From the NCBI GenBank assembly GCA_900105225.1, contig LT629764.1, positions 2,016,501-2,080,500 of the forward strand: a stretch of 64,000 nucleotides of DNA, read 5' to 3'. The stretch comes from Paenibacillaceae bacterium GAS479 (lineage in GTDB: Bacteria > Bacillota > Bacilli > Paenibacillales > Paenibacillaceae). This document shows, piece by piece, positions 1 to 8,133 of the stretch. The number at the start of each line of letters is the position of its first letter. Positions within the stretch are counted from its first letter, which is position 1. The translations under genes were made by a program, and so were the position numbers. The notes below the pieces were generated by a model. That model was not told the origin of the DNA. It ran no database searches and worked only from the letters and a program-made list of their open reading frames with translations.

Positions 1-135
1 CTGGTGGACGATGACGCTGACAGCCAGGCCATATTACAGAAAGCCTTGCTTATGATTAAAAATGACTATGAAATTGAACATTGCACAGTTCAAATAGAGA
101 CGTCAAAGGTGAATCACGCTGTGCTTGGCATCTGA
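1..135 (+). CDS. Cation diffusion facilitator transporter, C-terminal end (partial)
   Basis: An open frame runs from the first base to a TGA at 133-135 and encodes 44 residues. It reads like the cytoplasmic C-terminal domain of CDF (CzcD/ZnT-like) metal exporters: LVDDDADSQAIL, then EIEHCTVQIE, matching the family's typical final strand (H-x-T-I-Q-I-E). The upstream membrane part is outside the window. CDF proteins export Zn/Co/Cd/Mn or Fe by proton antiport. A terminator follows directly. The family call rests only on this short tail. Confidence 0.7.
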   Translation: MVDDDADSQAILQKALLMIKNDYEIEHCTVQIETSKVNHAVLGI

Positions 136-160
136 GCTATTTCTCTACCAGAATCAAAAG

Positions 161-196
161 CCCGAATCGCAGATAGTTGCGGTTCGGGCCTTTTTT
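161..196 (+). terminator. Intrinsic terminator after the CDF gene
   Basis: CCCGAATCGC and GCGGTTCGGG form a 10-bp stem with one G-U pair and an 8-nt loop, followed by a T-run. It lies 25 bases after the CDF stop. Confidence 0.9.
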
Positions 197-266
197 ATAG
201 ACGATAGACTTTGCAGAACGTAGTCCAAGCATTCCGAAAGTAATGGAATATACTACAGCACGGAGG
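197..266 (+). repeat. Leader repeat, copy 1
   Basis: Starts AGACGATAGACT, then AGTCCAAGCA, ATGGAATATACT and a CGGAGG. About three quarters of its bases match the segment at 900-970 upstream of the first beta-rich protein gene. The shared end (GGAATAYACT) could hold a promoter -10 element of a sporulation sigma factor, but I cannot assign a sigma class. Confidence 0.6.
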
Positions 267-302
267 TTAAAACCGAGGGTTATTTTTAAGGAGGACAACA
301 GC

Positions 303-836
303 TTGACAAAAGAGTTGATTAAACATTTTGATAGTTCGAGGAGCGGCCTTATCTTAGTTTTATTCATACTACTCGTCATCGTCACCAGCGTCTTTTGCAA
401 AAGACAATCACACAACGATAACCAGATCGACATTCTAGCAGATACTCGAACGTTTACCATCAGCAACAATACAACCAATTTTACGTTGCGCGCGATCTCC
501 GTTTCCCCAAATGCAGATCCAATTTCCGTTCCCCCTGACATTTTGGGTTCGAATGATAGAAACCAATATGAAGTTGAAATTCCTGAAAGCCCTTATGTAA
601 CCATTTATGCTCCAATCGTTTATGTTGTGCAGGAAGCCAATGTTACTGTGGGAGAGATTAAGTTCACGTTAGTTGTTAGACGCCAAGAAGCCTTTATTAT
701 AAATGAATCATCAAGTATACCAACCCGCATCGCACCCTATCCTATGGGGCAAAATTTAATAATAACACGTCCAATTCGAGAGCTGTCTGTTAACCAAAAT
801 AGGGAGCGAAATAGATTACAAGCTTTTAGCATTTAG
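303..836 (+). CDS. YjcZ-like membrane-anchored protein, paralogue 1
   Basis: A 177-residue protein. The TTG start at 303 is preferred because AAGGAGG ends 8 bases upstream; the ATG at 243 lacks a good site. A short polar N-terminus is followed by one hydrophobic helix, LILVLFILLVIV (about residues 17-30), very like the core of YjcZ-type sporulation peptides. The rest is beta-rich and begins with FTISNNTTNFTL, a motif also seen in paralogues at 2895, 5731 and 19210(-). Probably a single-pass protein with the C-terminal domain outside the membrane, perhaps on the forespore or spore surface. The topology and spore role are inferred; no enzyme motif is seen. Confidence 0.75.
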   Translation: MTKELIKHFDSSRSGLILVLFILLVIVTSVFCKRQSHNDNQIDILADTRTFTISNNTTNFTLRAISVSPNADPISVPPDILGSNDRNQYEVEIPESPYVTIYAPIVYVVQEANVTVGEIKFTLVVRRQEAFIINESSSIPTRIAPYPMGQNLIITRPIRELSVNQNRERNRLQAFSI

Positions 837-899
837 CCCCCTTTGCTCACTATCGATTTTTAATAAGTGACAATAGCCCATGGAGCAATGATAGGAAGA

Positions 900-970
900 G
901 ACGATAGACTCACAGACAGCAGTCCAAGCAATTCAGGAGTCATGGAATACACTGTATAACTAGGAGGTGA
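900..970 (+). repeat. Leader repeat, copy 2
   Basis: Diverged direct copy of 197-266 (AGACGATAGACT, AGTCCAAGCA, ATGGAATACACT) ending in AGGAGGTGA, the ribosome binding site of the next gene. It suggests that the upstream region was duplicated between two co-evolving genes. Confidence 0.6.
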
Positions 971-975
971 ACGCC

Positions 976-1422
976 ATGACTCAATTGATAGATTTTAGAA
1001 CGTCAACGAATATAGTGCTAGCGAATGAAGGATTCCCGGCAACCACTTTTCCGCTTGGCACTCCGGTCGCGTTTGGACAGGTAGGCTTAAACGTCACACC
1101 TTCCGATGATAACGGCGGAATTCGCGTACTTATCAAAGGAGAGGTAGGCTTGTTTATTTTTCCGGACTTGGAATTCGATCCGGTATTCCAAGTGGATGTC
1201 GTGCGAGGAACAACGATGAACGATCCCATTATCTCCACGACCTTTGTTCAATATTTAGCTGAAATTCCAGGAATTCAGGACATTACGATTACAGCCGCAG
1301 ATTTTAATGTCCCACCTCCTCAAGCTGGCCCCCTGATCTACACCATTTTTGCAACTTCGGTTAATGTCGAGCTCGGACGGCCCGGGCCTGAAAATTTCAA
1401 TGCCTCGGCATACACCGGTTAA
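976..1422 (+). CDS. Beta-rich small protein, tandem paralogue 1
   Basis: 148 residues from the ATG at 976, placed after AGGAGGTGA; the GTG at 967 overlaps that site. No signal peptide or membrane helix. Landmarks shared with the next two genes are an N-terminal DxRTSxNI, VGLNVxP, a central VVRGTTMNDPI, the strand-rich ADFNVPxPQxG, and a C-terminal GRPGPE. Repeated V/I/T/G-rich strands suggest a small beta-sandwich or jelly-roll. Clustering with YjcZ-like genes suggests a spore-coat, exosporium or surface role, but I do not recognise the family. Confidence 0.8.
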   Translation: MTQLIDFRTSTNIVLANEGFPATTFPLGTPVAFGQVGLNVTPSDDNGGIRVLIKGEVGLFIFPDLEFDPVFQVDVVRGTTMNDPIISTTFVQYLAEIPGIQDITITAADFNVPPPQAGPLIYTIFATSVNVELGRPGPENFNASAYTG

Positions 1423-1473
1423 TGGGCTTTTTTCTCCACAAAATTTTCATTCTCAATAATGGAGGTGACCTTA

Positions 1474-1917
1474 ATGACCACAATGCTTGATACAAGAACA
1501 TCGGATAATATTCCGAACGGCGAACGGAACACCCCGGTTAGCACCTATATTCCTAATCAGATTTATCGAATCGGGACCGTCGGTTTGAATGTCCCGCCTA
1601 ATACCCAGGGCGTTATTCGAGCCGAATATAGAGGCGTACTCGGCGTTTCCAATCTCCCTGAATCGTCGACTAATATCTCGATTCGCTTTTTCGTCGTACG
1701 CGGTTCGCTTCCAACCGATCCCATCGTAGCCTCCGCATTCGAAACCTATTCATTCACGCAAACGGGAAACCAACTTGTCATCGTCAACGGCAATGATTTT
1801 AACGTCCCCGCCCCAGCTTCTGGTACGCTTATTTATACGGCATTCGCAAGTTCATTAGGAAGCGAGACCGGACGGACAGGACCAGAAACGTTTACCGCAT
1901 CCGTATATACGGATTGA
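1474..1917 (+). CDS. Beta-rich small protein, tandem paralogue 2
   Basis: 147 residues from the ATG at 1474 (GGAGGTGA upstream; the ATG at 1459 overlaps that site). Shares DTRTSDNIPNG, VGLNVPPNTQG, VVRGSLPTDPIV, NDFNVPAPASG and GRTGPE with its neighbours, so it arose by tandem duplication. It lies 51 bases after paralogue 1 with no terminator between, so the three genes are probably one transcript. Function unknown; likely structural. Confidence 0.8.
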   Translation: MTTMLDTRTSDNIPNGERNTPVSTYIPNQIYRIGTVGLNVPPNTQGVIRAEYRGVLGVSNLPESSTNISIRFFVVRGSLPTDPIVASAFETYSFTQTGNQLVIVNGNDFNVPAPASGTLIYTAFASSLGSETGRTGPETFTASVYTD

Positions 1918-1956
1918 GCGCCTATTCCATTTATCTGAAAAGGAGGTAAGCTTATA

Positions 1957-2400
1957 ATGACCCAATTGCTTGACGCAAGAACTTCAACTAACATTCCACG
2001 GGGGACGCTTTTGTTTCCGGGAGACACCTTTTTATTTGAGAACCCTACGCTTGTCGGCCAAATCGGCCTCAATGTACCGCCAAATACTGAAGGAACCATT
2101 CGAACGAAGCTTGAAGGACAAGTCGGTGTCTATATTGTTGAGGAAAATGTATTTTCTCCTGTCATGCAAATTACGATTGTAAGAGGGGATCAACCGACCG
2201 ATCCTGTTGTCTCCACTTCGTTTGTCCAATTCTTGCCGGCTGAAACCGGTCCCAAAAGCATTGCCATCGAAGCTGCGGACTTCAACGTGCCCGCTCCTCA
2301 ATCCGGTGTTCTGGTCTATACGATGTTCGCAACTTCGCAATCCGAAGATATCGGACGACCGGGTCCAGAATGCTTGACCGGCGTTGTCGTCACGGACTAA
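1957..2400 (+). CDS. Beta-rich small protein, tandem paralogue 3
   Basis: 147 residues after AAAAGGAGGT. It carries the same landmarks (DARTSTNIPRG, IGLNVPPNTEG, IVRGDQPTDPVV, ADFNVPAPQSG, GRPGPE). Its single Cys, near the C-terminus (PECLTG), is absent from the other two. A terminator follows, making it the last gene of the three-gene array. Function unknown. Confidence 0.8.
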   Translation: MTQLLDARTSTNIPRGTLLFPGDTFLFENPTLVGQIGLNVPPNTEGTIRTKLEGQVGVYIVEENVFSPVMQITIVRGDQPTDPVVSTSFVQFLPAETGPKSIAIEAADFNVPAPQSGVLVYTMFATSQSEDIGRPGPECLTGVVVTD

Positions 2401-2427
2401 GTGCGCCAACCGCTAAAGCCAAAGACT

Positions 2428-2473
2428 TCAAGCCCGAGCTGCAGCAATTTCCTGCGCATTCGGGCTTTTGCCG
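2428..2473. terminator. Bidirectional terminator
   Basis: AAGCCCGA and TCGGGCTT form the stem around about 22 bases. T-rich DNA follows on the + strand. It separates the beta-protein array from the convergent small membrane protein gene. Confidence 0.7.
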
Positions 2474-2530
2474 TTTTTGGTTCTAAAGGCGGCACTTCCT
2501 CTGTGTAGATTCCCCGCATTTCATTAGCTG

Positions 2531-2707
2531 CTAAGCAGATATAAACTGGACGATTCCAATTGCCACCATTAAGAGCATTATAATGGCCACAACAATAATA
2601 AATCCTATAATAAATCGCATCGCGCCATTTTGCCTCTGGCGGCTCCCTGTCGCTTCCAACTGTTCCACCCGCCGACGAAGCTCTTGCACTTCCTTCTCCG
2701 TGTCCAT
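2531..2707 (-). CDS. Small coiled-coil/transmembrane protein (58 aa)
   Basis: A short gene. The ATG at 2707 follows GGAGG(A) at 7-8 bases. The N-terminal half is charged and helical (MDTEKEVQELRRRVEQLEA), followed by one membrane helix (FIIGFIIVVAIIMLLMVAI) and a short tail. The longer minus-strand frame over the same bases is out of frame and lacks this site. Probably a small single-pass membrane protein with a cytoplasmic coiled coil; function unknown. Confidence 0.75.
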   Translation of the reverse strand: MDTEKEVQELRRRVEQLEATGSRQRQNGAMRFIIGFIIVVAIIMLLMVAIGIVQFISA

Positions 2708-2894
2708 TTAATCTCCTCCATTCCAAGCAACTCACCAAATATTATACATTATATTATTACAGTATTACATTATTTTAGAAAAAATTCCTTTATTAATTGA
2801 TTTGCAGTGTATGTACTTTCCCTATCTTCTCTATTCTCATAACCTAGTAAATAACTAACTCTAGGATGAGTTTACAAACGAAAGGACGATCAAA

Positions 2895-3380
2895 ATGAAA
2901 AGAACGGCAAAAGGAACAGAGACCAAAAGCAACTGCCATGGCTCCGGTGTAGGTGTCATTCTTGTCTTGTTTATACTCCTCGTAATAATCCTTCCAATCT
3001 TTATCCCATCTTCAACGGCTCCCAATGATACGCAGCTTGGCCCTCTCTCTACCGTAACGTTCACAATTGTCAACAACACGAGCTATCCGCTTCTTCTGAA
3101 CAGAATTACGGGGAAATCGGCTGGTCTTCCTGAGCCTTTTGAGATTAATCCTTACGGCGGTTCAGGTGAGATTTATGTACAAAGACAGTTTTTTCAGTTA
3201 TACTCCTGCACGGCTTTTTACTATGTTTTGGACTTTAGAAGGGCCCCTATTTATGATATTGAAATCCCTATGTATACGGACGGAGCTTTCGGATCCAACT
3301 ATTTTAGTAGACTCGATCTCAACGGTGCCCCTTTTGTATACTTTACAACAGATACAACGTTATTTATAAGGAATAGATGA
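2895..3380 (+). CDS. YjcZ-like membrane-anchored protein, paralogue 2
   Basis: 161 residues after AAAGGAC. Layout as in paralogue 1: polar N-terminus, hydrophobic GVILVLFILLVIILPIF (about residues 19-36), then a beta-rich domain starting TFTIVNNTSYPLL. Tyr/Phe content is high in the second half (LYSCTAFYYVLDF). Probably membrane-anchored with an outside domain. The shared 'FTI-NNT' motif and repeated occurrence in this region support a real gene family; the function is unknown. Confidence 0.75.
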   Translation: MKRTAKGTETKSNCHGSGVGVILVLFILLVIILPIFIPSSTAPNDTQLGPLSTVTFTIVNNTSYPLLLNRITGKSAGLPEPFEINPYGGSGEIYVQRQFFQLYSCTAFYYVLDFRRAPIYDIEIPMYTDGAFGSNYFSRLDLNGAPFVYFTTDTTLFIRNR

Positions 3381-3444
3381 TGAACCAAATGAGGGCCGTG
3401 TTATAATAAAATCCGTCCATATTTTAAAAAAGGAGATCCAGTCC

Positions 3445-3663
3445 ATGGCCTATACCCGCCCTCTCCATACCGATACCGACTTCCAAGAAGCGCTGGATGA
3501 CCGAATTCCCGTTCGCGTATTCCGCAACGACCATATGATTGAGTCCGGAGGCTTGGTGGTCCGATTCGATGAGAAGACGATTGTTTTGCAGTCGGATGTC
3601 GCCGATTTTGCCTATCACTCCAGAGCGGAATGCGAGTTTTTTGAGCTTCGCAAACGCAGATAA
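3445..3663 (+). CDS. Conserved small hypothetical protein (72 aa)
   Basis: ATG preceded by AAAAGGAGAT. Compact alternating beta pattern (IPVRVFRNDHMIESGGLVVRF, then IVLQSDVADFAYHS), resembling small SH3/LSm-like folds; this is only a fold impression. A strong terminator follows. No function assigned. Confidence 0.65.
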   Translation: MAYTRPLHTDTDFQEALDDRIPVRVFRNDHMIESGGLVVRFDEKTIVLQSDVADFAYHSRAECEFFELRKRR

Positions 3664-3679
3664 AGGTTTATAAGCTGCA

Positions 3680-3715
3680 AAAAAGAGGACTCCGGAGACT
3701 GGAGCCCTCTTTTAT
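3680..3715. terminator. Bidirectional terminator
   Basis: AAAGAGG-A-CTCC and GGAG-C-CCTCTTT form a stem with one mismatch, T-rich on one side and A-rich on the other, between two convergent genes. Confidence 0.85.
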
Positions 3716-3725
3716 TTTATTCCGG

Positions 3726-5528
3726 TTACAATTGCAGTTGCTTCAGGTTGTAAAATTCGCCTTTACGGGCAATCAACTCATCAAATGTTCCCGCTTCTAC
3801 GATACGGCCTTGCTTCATAACGACAATCCGATCCGCATGCCGGATCGTCGACAGGCGATGCGCGACGATAAACGTCGTGCGCCCCTTGATCAGCTGCTGC
3901 ATCGCCTGCTGCACATGATGCTCCGAAGCGTTGTCGAGTGCGGAAGTCGCCTCGTCCAGCAAGATGACTTTGGGGTCGCGTACAAGCGCTCGGGCGATCG
4001 CAATCCGCTGCCGCTGTCCGCCGGACAGCTTGCCGCCATGCTCGCCGACCATCGTGTCGATACCTTTCGGCAGCCTAGCCACCATTTCCGTCAAATGAGC
4101 CATCTCGACGACTTCCATCACCCGCTCGTCGCTAATTCCCTGCAGCCCATAGGTAATATTGTCGCGAATGGAGCCGGAGAACAGAATATTCGTCTGCGGC
4201 ACAACAGCCAAATGACGCCGGTACTCAGACAGATCCAGTTCCGTAAGCGGCACGCCGTCCACGCTGACTCGTCCTGAGGTCGGATTGAGGAAGCCGATGA
4301 CAAGATTAAGAATCGTCGATTTGCCCGCCCCGGACTCCCCGACAAAAGCAACGCATTCACCTGCTTTTACGTCAAGATCAACCTGCTCCAGCACATGCTG
4401 CTCACTGTCCCTAAACTTGAGCTGTACGTCCTCAAAGCGGTAATCCCCGCTCAGCTTGGTCAGCTTCAGCTTGCCGGAATTATCCTCGATGTCTGTGGAG
4501 CGGAGAATTTCGGTAATGGAAGAGATCGATTCTGAACCTTTGGCAATGATAGGGTAAACATTCATCAATGTGGAAACGGAGCCGAGAATCATCGCAAAGT
4601 AGCCCTGGTACATCACGATGTTGCCGACTGGAATGCTGCCGGTAAACGCCAGATACGCCGTAAACAGCAAGCAGATGACCTGCACAATCTGAAACGTGAC
4701 CCAGCCCGATGCGCCAAAATAAGCTTCAATTATGTCCAGCCGATAACCCTTGCCCTGCAGCCGCTTCAGCGTTGTGTCGATCCGGTCGATTTCTACCTGC
4801 TCCAGACCATGTGCCTTCGTAACCGGAATCATCTCCACCATTTCCGATACATGGCTGCTCATCGTCTCGATTTCCTTGCGGAATTCATTGTTGCTTCGCT
4901 TGATGCGCTTTTTAAAAATTTGCATCACTCCGATGGCCGCCGGAATCGTCAGCACGAAGAACAGCGATACGAGCCAGTTAGAGTACAGCGTAAGACCAAA
5001 CGCGATGACCACGCTGAAAATCGAAGGGACAAACGCCAGCATCAGCTGCTTGGACATGCCTTCCACCGCTTCAACATCGCGCAGCACCTTGGACTGCAGC
5101 CGGCCGGCTGCCAGCTCCCGATGCGAGTTGATGGACAACTGCTGCAGCTTGCGCACCATTGCGCCGCGCAGCCCTGCCTCAACGGCACGGATAGCCCGAC
5201 TGAGATAGCTGACGTATGCCGCGTGCGTCGGAATATTTTGCAACACGACTACGATAAGCACCGCGAAGTTGATCCACAGCTCTTGCATGCTGTGCCCCGC
5301 TGGCTTCGCCACAATGTTGATGATGTTTGCTGTGACGATCGGCAGCAAATAGACAGGAAGATTTTTGATGTTCATGAACACAATGGAGATGAAAAGATTT
5401 AGAAAATTGCCTTTGTACAACAACAGGAGGTACTGGAATGCCGTCCGGTTCCCAGGTTTAACAGCTTGCTGGAAAGTCTGTTCAAAAGAGCTTCCCCGCA
5501 GTTGGACCTCTGCGGTCCGATTTGCCAT
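3726..5528 (-). CDS. ABC exporter, fused membrane and ATPase domains
   Basis: 600 residues, the usual half-transporter size. The N-terminal ~330 residues hold about six membrane helices (ABC type I exporter fold). The C-terminal nucleotide-binding domain has Walker A GESGAGKST, Q-loop VVPQTNILFSG, signature LSGGQRQR, Walker B VILLDEATS and switch His AHRLST. It should work as a homodimer (ABCB/MsbA-like), exporting a drug, lipid or peptide from the cytoplasm. It is monocistronic between terminators with no adjacent regulator, so the substrate cannot be inferred. Confidence 0.93.
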   Translation of the reverse strand: MANRTAEVQLRGSSFEQTFQQAVKPGNRTAFQYLLLLYKGNFLNLFISIVFMNIKNLPVYLLPIVTANIINIVAKPAGHSMQELWINFAVLIVVVLQNIPTHAAYVSYLSRAIRAVEAGLRGAMVRKLQQLSINSHRELAAGRLQSKVLRDVEAVEGMSKQLMLAFVPSIFSVVIAFGLTLYSNWLVSLFFVLTIPAAIGVMQIFKKRIKRSNNEFRKEIETMSSHVSEMVEMIPVTKAHGLEQVEIDRIDTTLKRLQGKGYRLDIIEAYFGASGWVTFQIVQVICLLFTAYLAFTGSIPVGNIVMYQGYFAMILGSVSTLMNVYPIIAKGSESISSITEILRSTDIEDNSGKLKLTKLSGDYRFEDVQLKFRDSEQHVLEQVDLDVKAGECVAFVGESGAGKSTILNLVIGFLNPTSGRVSVDGVPLTELDLSEYRRHLAVVPQTNILFSGSIRDNITYGLQGISDERVMEVVEMAHLTEMVARLPKGIDTMVGEHGGKLSGGQRQRIAIARALVRDPKVILLDEATSALDNASEHHVQQAMQQLIKGRTTFIVAHRLSTIRHADRIVVMKQGRIVEAGTFDELIARKGEFYNLKQLQL

Positions 5529-5730
5529 GATTAAATCCGCTCCTTAGCGATGAATAGGTTAGCCTAACTATACCGTCATTCTGTATCATTCATCGGCACT
5601 ATAAAAGATGGCCATGATATCTGTCAATGAGTTTTAAACCGAACCTCGGTATGCGCCGTGACCCTCTTTCTGTTTTTCTCATAATCTACCTCTATACAAT
5701 ATTATTTGGAAGTAACAGGAGGCCTCCGCC

Positions 5731-6255
5731 ATGCCTTACCTCCCCATCGCAAAATGCGAAATTAGTGGATTTGGCAATAGTTCAAAAACAAGTGTCGTGC
5801 TTGTTCTTTTTATCCTTCTCGTCATCGTTCTTGCTACCTTTTCCCCAGTATCCACCCTGCCTGCAGGAACCCCCGTAATTGAGACGGGTTCCAGAAATTT
5901 CACCATCGTTAACAATACCTCTTTAGGATTCTTCATGTATCGCCTCACAGGAGACTGGGCTCAGTACCCTTCAGACTACACCCTTCGACCTGGTGGAGGC
6001 AGTACCACTGTGTATGTAAAAACAAGCGGATATAGCGGCAGAGCTGCTATTGTCGATTCTTATTTCTACGCTTATGATCCCAGATTTGGAATAGACCCTG
6101 ATACAGCCGGTTTAGTAAGGGTTAGCATGTTATATTATCCAGGAGGTGTTGGCCCTCCAAGAACTCAGTTTGAGAGAGTAGAAATCACGCGACCCCCGAT
6201 CTCCCCAATCAACTACCTAATCAGCGGCCTCACTCTGACATTTAATAATCAATAA
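5731..6255 (+). CDS. YjcZ-like membrane-anchored protein, paralogue 3
   Basis: 174 residues after ACAGGAGG. Hydrophobic anchor SVVLVLFILLVIVLATF (about residues 26-43), then FTIVNNTSLGFFMYRLTG, nearly the same opening as paralogue 2. The remainder is rich in Gly/Tyr/Pro with beta-strand character. The position beside the other paralogues suggests local duplication and a surface or spore role (inferred). Confidence 0.75.
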   Translation: MPYLPIAKCEISGFGNSSKTSVVLVLFILLVIVLATFSPVSTLPAGTPVIETGSRNFTIVNNTSLGFFMYRLTGDWAQYPSDYTLRPGGGSTTVYVKTSGYSGRAAIVDSYFYAYDPRFGIDPDTAGLVRVSMLYYPGGVGPPRTQFERVEITRPPISPINYLISGLTLTFNNQ

Positions 6256-6280
6256 CTTTGATTTAATTAACGAAATAACA

Positions 6281-6316
6281 ACAAATAAGAGGCCCGCGCG
6301 GGAGCCTCTTATTTGT
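6281..6316. terminator. Bidirectional terminator
   Basis: ACAAATAAGAGGC and GCCTCTTATTTGT form a perfect 13-bp stem with a GC-rich loop, between convergent genes. Confidence 0.9.
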
Positions 6317-6430
6317 TGCTGTCCGAAGAAATCGCCATGCTTCTCAAATAGCCACGTCGCCATGAAAGCGAATTTGAGGACACAAAACACCGAAAGGCAA
6401 ACCTGCAGCCATTTTTGCCGAGTTGGTCGG

Positions 6431-7312
6431 CTACCTCTTCTTTTTGCGCAGGCCTTCCATCAGCTTTTTACCCGTTGGTGTCTGGGCCAGCCCACCTCCG
6501 GCAGTCTCCCGGTGTTTCTCAGGCATAGCCGCGCCCACCTCCAGCATTACCTGCACAACCTCATCGGAAGGGATGACGCTCCTCACGCCAGCCAGCGCCA
6601 TATCCGCTGCGGCAAGTGCAGTGACCGCGCCAAAACCGTTGCGCACGATACACGGAATTTCCACCAGGCCGCCCACCGGGTCGCAAATTAGGCCCAGTGT
6701 GTTTTTGAGCGCCAGCCCAACCGCATGTACCGCCTGCTCCGGCGTACCGCCGCGCAGCTCGACTAGTGCTCCCGCCGCCATGCCGATCGCGGAACCGACC
6801 TCTGCTTGGCATCCACCCTCAGCACCGGAGACGAAGGAATTATTGGCGATGACATAACCGATCGCACCGGCTGAGAATAACCCTTCCACCATTCGGTCGT
6901 CGTCCCAACCGAACCGCTCCTGGGAGCTGACGAACACACCGGGAATGATGCCGCAGGAGCCAGCCGTCGGCGTTGCGACGATGCGCCCCATCGAGGCATT
7001 GACTTCAGACACGGCCAGCGCATAGGCCATGGCGCGTCCCGCCTCGCCGCCGAGGCTCGGCTGTGAGTTCTCGTTGTAGGCCGCGACGCGCTGTGCGTCA
7101 AGCCCGGTCAGTCCGCTGCGTGAAGTCGTATCGCGCGTCAATCCGTTATGCACGGCTTCTTTCATGATGCCGTAATACTCTTTCATGCTAGCAAACTCTA
7201 CCGACTCATCGCGGCCGGACTCCTTCGCCTGCTGCTGCAGCATCAGCCGACCAATTGTCAGCCCGCTCTCGTTACAGCGCTCACTTAGCTCCTTCAGCGT
7301 CCGAAAGTTCAT
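6431..7312 (-). CDS. sdaAA: L-serine dehydratase, iron-sulfur-dependent, alpha subunit
   Basis: 293 residues, normal for SdaAA. Typical segments are visible: TPTAGSCGIIPGV, AEGGCQAEVGSAIGMAAGA, and CDPVGGLVEIPCIVRN, which supply the Cys ligands of the 4Fe-4S cluster. With SdaAB it deaminates L-serine to pyruvate and ammonia in the cytoplasm. The start overlaps the end of sdaAB by 32 bases, so the two are translationally linked and share the glycine riboswitch upstream. Confidence 0.96.
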   Translation of the reverse strand: MNFRTLKELSERCNESGLTIGRLMLQQQAKESGRDESVEFASMKEYYGIMKEAVHNGLTRDTTSRSGLTGLDAQRVAAYNENSQPSLGGEAGRAMAYALAVSEVNASMGRIVATPTAGSCGIIPGVFVSSQERFGWDDDRMVEGLFSAGAIGYVIANNSFVSGAEGGCQAEVGSAIGMAAGALVELRGGTPEQAVHAVGLALKNTLGLICDPVGGLVEIPCIVRNGFGAVTALAAADMALAGVRSVIPSDEVVQVMLEVGAAMPEKHRETAGGGLAQTPTGKKLMEGLRKKKR

Positions 7313-7997
7313 TTGGCTCCTCCTCTTCTCCGTTTATGTTCACATAGTCCGTTCCGAGTACATTAGCCAGTTGCCGAATCTGCTGAAGCAGCTCCTGCTG
7401 AGCTTCGCCATCCAGCTCCACAACTGCTAGCGCCTCGCCTTGCCGCTCCATGCGGCTTAGCGATAGACCTCCGATATTGAGTCCGGCCGTCTGGAGCGCG
7501 GCGGTCAACGCCGCAATGACACCGGGTTGGTCGCGATGGCGCACCAACAGAGCCGGACAGGAGCAGCCGAATTTGACCGAAAAACCGTTCACCTCGACAA
7601 TCTCCACATTGCCGCCGCCAATGGAAGTTCCAAGCAGGGACAGCCTCCGTCCTCCAGTCCCTTCCAGATCCAGGCGGACCGTGTTGGGATGTGGGAAGAG
7701 CCCTTTTCCCTCACGGAACGTCAGCTCCATGCCAGCTTCTTCAGCCAACTCGATGGCATCTGGCAAATTGGGATCATCCGTATGAAAACCAAGCAGTCCT
7801 CCGGCGATCGCCGTATCCGTACCATGTCCCTGATAAGTAGCGGCGAAAGAGCCATAGAAGCTCACACGCGCTTTCTCCGGCATAACGCCGAGCAGCCGCC
7901 TTGCAGCCAGTCCGATGCGCGCTGCGCCAGCGGTGTGGGAGCTGGAGGGACCGATCATAGAAGGTCCGATTATCGAAAACACATCCTTGAAGCGCAT
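7281..7997 (-). CDS. sdaAB: L-serine dehydratase, iron-sulfur-dependent, beta subunit
   Basis: 238 residues from the ATG at 7997 (MRFKDVFSIIGPSMIG). This start fits AAAGGAGG 9 bases upstream; the ATG at 8006 abuts the site. The family core GPSSSHTAGAARIG is at about residues 14-27, and a C-terminal ACT-like domain (HRDQPGVIAALTAALQ) covers about the last 75 residues. It partners SdaAA. A sigma-A promoter, tandem glycine riboswitch and terminator precede it, so expression should rise with glycine, which GlyA converts to serine. Confidence 0.96.
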   Translation of the reverse strand: MRFKDVFSIIGPSMIGPSSSHTAGAARIGLAARRLLGVMPEKARVSFYGSFAATYQGHGTDTAIAGGLLGFHTDDPNLPDAIELAEEAGMELTFREGKGLFPHPNTVRLDLEGTGGRRLSLLGTSIGGGNVEIVEVNGFSVKFGCSCPALLVRHRDQPGVIAALTAALQTAGLNIGGLSLSRMERQGEALAVVELDGEAQQELLQQIRQLANVLGTDYVNINGEEEEPNELSDAEGAK

Positions 7998-8049
7998 CGG
8001 CGCCATCCTCCTTTATATTGGCAAGAACCGCCCTGTCTCTATTCTGTCC

Positions 8050-8133
8050 TTGAAAAATAAAAAGACAGAGCGGAAGAATGCGTCAAAACAAGGGCTCTTC
8101 CGCCCCTGTTTCCCCGTATTCCACCGCTCTGTC
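8050..8133 (-). terminator. Glycine-riboswitch expression platform (terminator)
   Basis: GACAGAGCGG and CCGCTCTGTC form a 10-bp outer stem, an inner stem AAACAGGGGC/GCCCTTGTTT follows, then TTTTTATTTTT. The 5' arm includes CAGAGC, which is also the 3' half of P1 of the second aptamer (pairing GCTCTG). Ligand binding should therefore block the terminator: an ON switch. Confidence 0.85.

Noticed and set aside
2397-2738. 113-codon minus-strand frame
   Set aside because: It shadows the 58-residue small membrane protein (2531-2707), which has a good ribosome site and a clear membrane helix.
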